Shown: piece by piece, positions 52,201 through 53,982 of the stretch
Position numbering within the stretch: position 1 is the stretch's first letter
Layout: each line of letters starts with the position of its first letter
IMG/VR virus record: IMGVR_UViG_3300025109_000009
Span: 1-53,982 of that record
Strand: one strand, 5' to 3'
DNA: 53,982 bases
Source: a virus
The notes under the pieces: generated by a model
What the model saw: the letters and a program-made list of their open reading frames with translations, nothing else
The model's database searches: none
What the model was told of the DNA's origin: nothing
Translations under genes and position numbers: made by a program

Positions 52201-53982
52201 GCTTCGGTTTTGTTTTCTGACACCCAATCAATGCCCTCTGTTACTGCCTTTCCTGCGTTATTAACTGCATCGATGGCGTCGTTTGCTCTATCGTGGGCGG
52301 CCGAAGCTAGCTCTTCAGCCATTTCATCAGCTGCAGAAACCGCTTCAATAATCCGCTTACCAGTTTCTCTTATTTCCCCAATTAGTGCCCCAAGAGTCAT
52401 AGCTTGAGTTGGCCCAGGAGGATAAGTAACTTGGTCTAGCATCTTCTTGTTGACTCTTATTGTAAACTTAAATTTTGAATTTGGTCTCCTAGTTGGGCTA
52501 TGAATTTTGTGGATAGAGGCAAATATAGTCCATGCGCCTTCTTTCAAATCCTGACCAAATAAAACGTCTACAGGTGTGTCTTGACCCGCCAAAGCCACGT
52601 TTGCAGCCAACGGCAGTTGCTTTATCGTTAACGTATATTCTTTGTCTTTCGGAATAGCCGTTGTTTCTATTCTATTCTGGTAATATAACACAGGCGCATA
52701 AACATTGTGAGACGACTTGCTCCCCTTCACTACCCAAGAAGTGTATTTCCCATAATGGTCAAAGATTTTCTCTGTCCCTTCTCGCAAAGCAATTTCGGAC
52801 TGCTTTCTTAAGAAGTTCTCGTAAGATCCTTCACGAGCGGAATTGATATCTCTTCTGGTTGCGTTAGAGAACCATGTACAGTAATAGTAATCAGGATCCT
52901 CCCACGGATCAGACTTAACGTCTCCGGGCTCTCGCTCTCCCAATATTGCTAGAGGGTCAGCGGCTGTTCCCCTAATCGACCCTTGAATGTCTCCTAGTTC
53001 ATCTAAAACCTCTGTAACCGCAGATGTTAGACCCTGCCTCTTCATAATAATGTAAGATAAGGTGTCCACTCTCCCGCGTTGAGTGATCCACAACGGTGAC
53101 TCAACAAAGTGCGGGTCATGAAAATCCGTAGTATATTCACCCTCGTCTTGTTCTAGTCCCAGAATATCCTTGCTGTTGTCCTGTTGCCACTTCTGTAATC
53201 TCTTCTTTGTTTCCTCATCGAAGATGTCGCCGGATGAAAACGGTAATCCCAAGAATTTTTTGATAACTAAAACTTGAATACTTTTATCGTTCTTTTTAAT
53301 CGGCAGTTTAAATTCTAGACTTCTCTGTTTAGAATCAACAATGATGAATCTTTTTGTTGCCAATATCGACTGCTTCTTGCCTAATATTTCTTGTATCTCT
53401 TTGTCTGATTCGTCATAAAGTTCTTGAAGTTGAGCTTGTAGTTGCTCTCCTAAAATTTTATGTGGTTCGACTAGTTCACGCTGTTCTTCCACTTTGGAAA
53501 GTATGCTTCCGCGAGCCTCACCGTCGGGTTCTCTATTCGCCCGGGATGCAATGTTATCCAGTTTTCCAATGATCTCACGAACCTTCTTCAATATTCCGGC
53601 TTCAAGAGGGTCATCTGCCATAGATAACTCGTCGAGTTCAATAATCAATACATCAATATCTATTAATTCCTCTTCCAGTCTGGCCATCACTACATCGTTT
53701 CTATGAGCCTGACTCGTAGCTAGCGAAGGAACACGGATTCTATTTTCCGGAATGAAGGTTTTGGATGTTTGCTGAGAGCCGGTATATCGATTCGGTTCTT
53801 CATATACGACATTAATTGATTCAACATGATCCCACGCCTCACTTATCGGAGATCGCCTAATGGTTATCATGGATATTCCGTAAGCAGCATACTCGGGACT
53901 AATTTGACGAGCTGTTTGTCCTCCGTCTAAATCAGCCTGTGACTCGTTATAATAGTGAATCAACCTTTCAATTTCTGCTTCT
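46227..53982 (-). CDS. Giant tail/baseplate protein, 5' end cut by window edge (at least 2584 aa)
   Basis: The frame stays open to the right edge. The codons before the TTG at 53963 read EAEIER with no stop, so the true start is outside. Visible parts (counted from 53963): charged coil ~95-200; a peptidoglycan-binding-like fold ~218-265 (VLVIKKFLGL ... DIFDEETKKRLQKWQQDN); a helical Ala-rich region ~540-620 (AVSAADEMAEELASAAHD); a Trp/Pro-rich stretch near 51050-51180 (WPIKFDWDFDWKMPPMPKMP) followed by a hydrophobic helix (IEAALLEMLIAFLCGLVRGI); the C-terminus ends in Ala/Glu-rich EESESAAAAAY-type sequence. It is just upstream of gp25. It could be a wall-contacting tail protein with a membrane-active segment; no T4 protein matches its length. 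Confidence 0.8.
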   Translation of the reverse strand, partial: EAEIERLIHYYNESQADLDGGQTARQISPEYAAYGISMITIRRSPISEAWDHVESINVVYEEPNRYTGSQQTSKTFIPENRIRVPSLATSQAHRNDVVMARLEEELIDIDVLIIELDELSMADDPLEAGILKKVREIIGKLDNIASRANREPDGEARGSILSKVEEQRELVEPHKILGEQLQAQLQELYDESDKEIQEILGKKQSILATKRFIIVDSKQRSLEFKLPIKKNDKSIQVLVIKKFLGLPFSSGDIFDEETKKRLQKWQQDNSKDILGLEQDEGEYTTDFHDPHFVESPLWITQRGRVDTLSYIIMKRQGLTSAVTEVLDELGDIQGSIRGTAADPLAILGEREPGDVKSDPWEDPDYYYCTWFSNATRRDINSAREGSYENFLRKQSEIALREGTEKIFDHYGKYTSWVVKGSKSSHNVYAPVLYYQNRIETTAIPKDKEYTLTIKQLPLAANVALAGQDTPVDVLFGQDLKEGAWTIFASIHKIHSPTRRPNSKFKFTIRVNKKMLDQVTYPPGPTQAMTLGALIGEIRETGKRIIEAVSAADEMAEELASAAHDRANDAIDAVNNAGKAVTEGIDWVSENKTEAVKKGVGAAFGMAKKYARDAEAEALKQLSGFGDRVSRKQERAFQAALASMDIRRESLPSTVTYEPRYMEDKIEKIRDLFLKYSADLWTWRIKGGRMRPQIDFKKEADNLKEAFTALKTILRANGYSNPKMGDEIEITFEEVLMERKVSKKPLKTVEDRAGVVPVMITYKKPGEFEVQKILQRATKNMHKKHPWNNPRTMNYLMNLDDLYKAAIEDARICLEDFEELLGAPRENMFEVIQQFTTPYVIILKANAKSQINLPSEAKFFGPIKRWQDKANEDWNLDGKNPKSTLFRDGMIRFEKGKTYSIIDPIPKEDLCTLEELYQEFLDKFDFAALFCSYASCIPAIPWPIKFDWDFDWKMPPMPKMPRWDPLRILIPMIEAALLEMLIAFLCGLVRGILDLIKFPSCSDLLDYGASLWDDAWGKKEGTDKKLLVMKDAANALDEMDLPVESYSDLADLFDTLAKALTPPEMCSLLEGEADIETLIIVKELMEKHYSGLSEHLKNESLIAEFFGLLGRFIDPELCAKLSNSANVVVGDLCPDIESPTLRDQLLSQNATPEEVSRAIVDSEKRRAALKELMENNPLDSLLEKMNLPGPYDTDSSNKMASLAIESVVRNIAIVFKNDLSFFVPSLFEMDTSQKVPGDPGYNPVEGGRYQFVANHIKSTLPRVQSVTKIREAVAALSTAGASGVRNLSTLVNSLSDYNDTVGLDLVNPDTGARENLYHYEWETYESIGTTQRIGRFKTAEGEAADINDANQLGFTIGRKGNGFAIYWKGANILKTGSGAWANDNAGRTAAIAKMEEVITQETADVQRIPKPGRMDVDRVAGHKVVTFEQLQTGAGEDKEPAFFDLSDPSDSALMQDILTFPMRNLKDEVKPSPVLRSILEQEQLQEIQERFVKFELPSEKDMIYQENYFEGEDIRDCFSLERPSRLFFNLGEPEMLWENKTYNGYLSEETINTRLLARDISRQEGPKHLRSGAFSEMFLSSWSNTLQRVYPNMGQGGRLDLARRVNGHGNSLWNKLNGGLGKSVTHPQDSYRVTANMLLDKVGEGIRNSRYFDVEQIKDLADRISAEFIPVSEDEQVVCYARNRNVISFKKMRQEIMDKYKEMLDLPENDPIKRDFSSSGPLENSMTSQLTYVYVKTYIIEFMLKGLYVFSRFGAGMLSGEPIVNDYLKSYLISSLKADLTLDELSKEVFESEILKLANRTDLDRAVSVLIDSVLDEEEIIEAANKIFKPRCNSFKEDFFNELTSNIRAVQSLEHITPSRYENRGYRRGMVPLHSSFGGVYEDPEDLSQPTFFLEKYFRFSENVINTHISPRLPSFGIPGDAPPRSVVQKMIDADPDFEISIEAYKGVFNQYELNELLKLFSDHIDRSMNLEGPALEAWRTTYPDEIEFVDSMYTLGNLKVGLRLVFVPSTEEYSQRAMERIDPDPSLKPINETDIFGNGGIDSEEFWAPDMIEQFQIDPELIPGSELSPAEIQALFLQGRVLEAQAAINAVAEGARQWGLINNLKTLNMSLHGLTTKTRSYIADTNPRFGYIRGPRIIEEDLYIVERDESGEDVISEMNRQTQDPIRWKTDPAYAMGTSHLVKMEETATYSANDEGVVTREVTDSEQVGIMTAGKPQNIMFPTPLVEVELDYCPKELAQMLLTIDNPRQMRPEYHRTDDVLAAAMFGLGRKQEITVGDDRQHIRRIEASPDSKIEYLFDFIFPLDRYQALFMIYNQVILDPDQELSTMMDPTRGAVRRLVLGLKNPAGSTDLSAAPPGDLFNILNSDQTSFGFGNIADKIMADFAKIAWKMVKNTIPSLVRGGAAALDPAYKDMKKVWDADPAKVRSGLNMSSLSHDLLFSPTGDSVPLVNGFAADKDYMPFNFQGPIDIGLAMGMLAASVSSANVVGAAIATDQLATIYEHLENAVTGRGENRYGKFMTPVGLLGLSMPELSGERDRTRKRRGTKEFKICEEDHEDILTSEEENESAAAAAYAAKVEGLTGGD

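Noticed and set aside
1-53982. CRISPR arrays, tRNA genes, transposases, integrase
   Set aside because: No regularly spaced repeats, cloverleaf-like intergenic DNA or recombinase motifs found; intergenic space is too small to hold them.

Overview
This window looks like part of the genome of a tailed phage with a contractile, T4-type (myovirus) virion. All supported genes lie on the minus strand, so transcription runs from the right edge to the left edge. The T4-like assignment rests on a gp23-type major capsid protein, a gp22-like scaffold, a gp21-type prohead protease, a gp20-type portal, a gp17-type terminase, and gp25/gp6-type baseplate wedge genes. The host is not identified. Shine-Dalgarno sequences are strong (AGGAGG types) and base composition is moderate (roughly 40-45% G+C by eye). 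Together with a phage-encoded ribosomal protein S21 and marine-phage-like accessory proteins, this suggests a bacterium of aquatic or marine type, but that is inference.

Layout in transcription order. (1) 53982-18738, tail and baseplate: a giant protein of at least 2584 residues cut by the right edge, gp25 (W-like), gp6 (J-like), a 645-aa beta-rich protein, a 3871-aa protein with a tail-protein-I-like KSKGT motif and two LamG-like domains, then seven further large or medium virion-type proteins, several of them paralogous. (2) 18736-13291, DNA metabolism: J-domain protein, RuvC-like resolvase, TOPRIM primase, a 63-aa protein, and a single-polypeptide fusion of SbcD/gp47 nuclease with SbcC/gp46 ATPase. 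The fusion has its own sigma70-like promoter. (3) 13281-12209, a probable lysis or membrane cassette: holin-like protein plus two coiled-coil membrane proteins. No endolysin is recognised. (4) 12207-962, packaging and head: zinc-binding protein, an unknown, terminase, portal, two unknowns, a three-helix membrane protein, a 33-codon ORF, prohead protease, an unknown, ribosomal protein S21, two small proteins, scaffold, major capsid protein. (5) 839-1: two genes that follow terminator hairpins and are candidate capsid decoration or accessory proteins.

Genes are packed tightly, with many 1-4 nt overlaps (TAATG, ATGA, GTGA), which implies translational coupling. There is no gene-free stretch longer than about 125 nt. 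An 8-mer on the coding strand, ACTATTTA (or a one-mismatch form), recurs 20-50 nt upstream of head-module starts and is the best candidate for a phage-specific late promoter element.

Most notable points: a bS21 gene inside the capsid operon; the SbcD-SbcC fusion with a CX6C instead of CXXC hook; the 33-codon ORF coupled to gp21; the recurrent ACTATTTA element; and the mosaic 3871-residue baseplate protein with a GC-rich inserted domain. Functional names come from motif recognition by eye; no database search was run.
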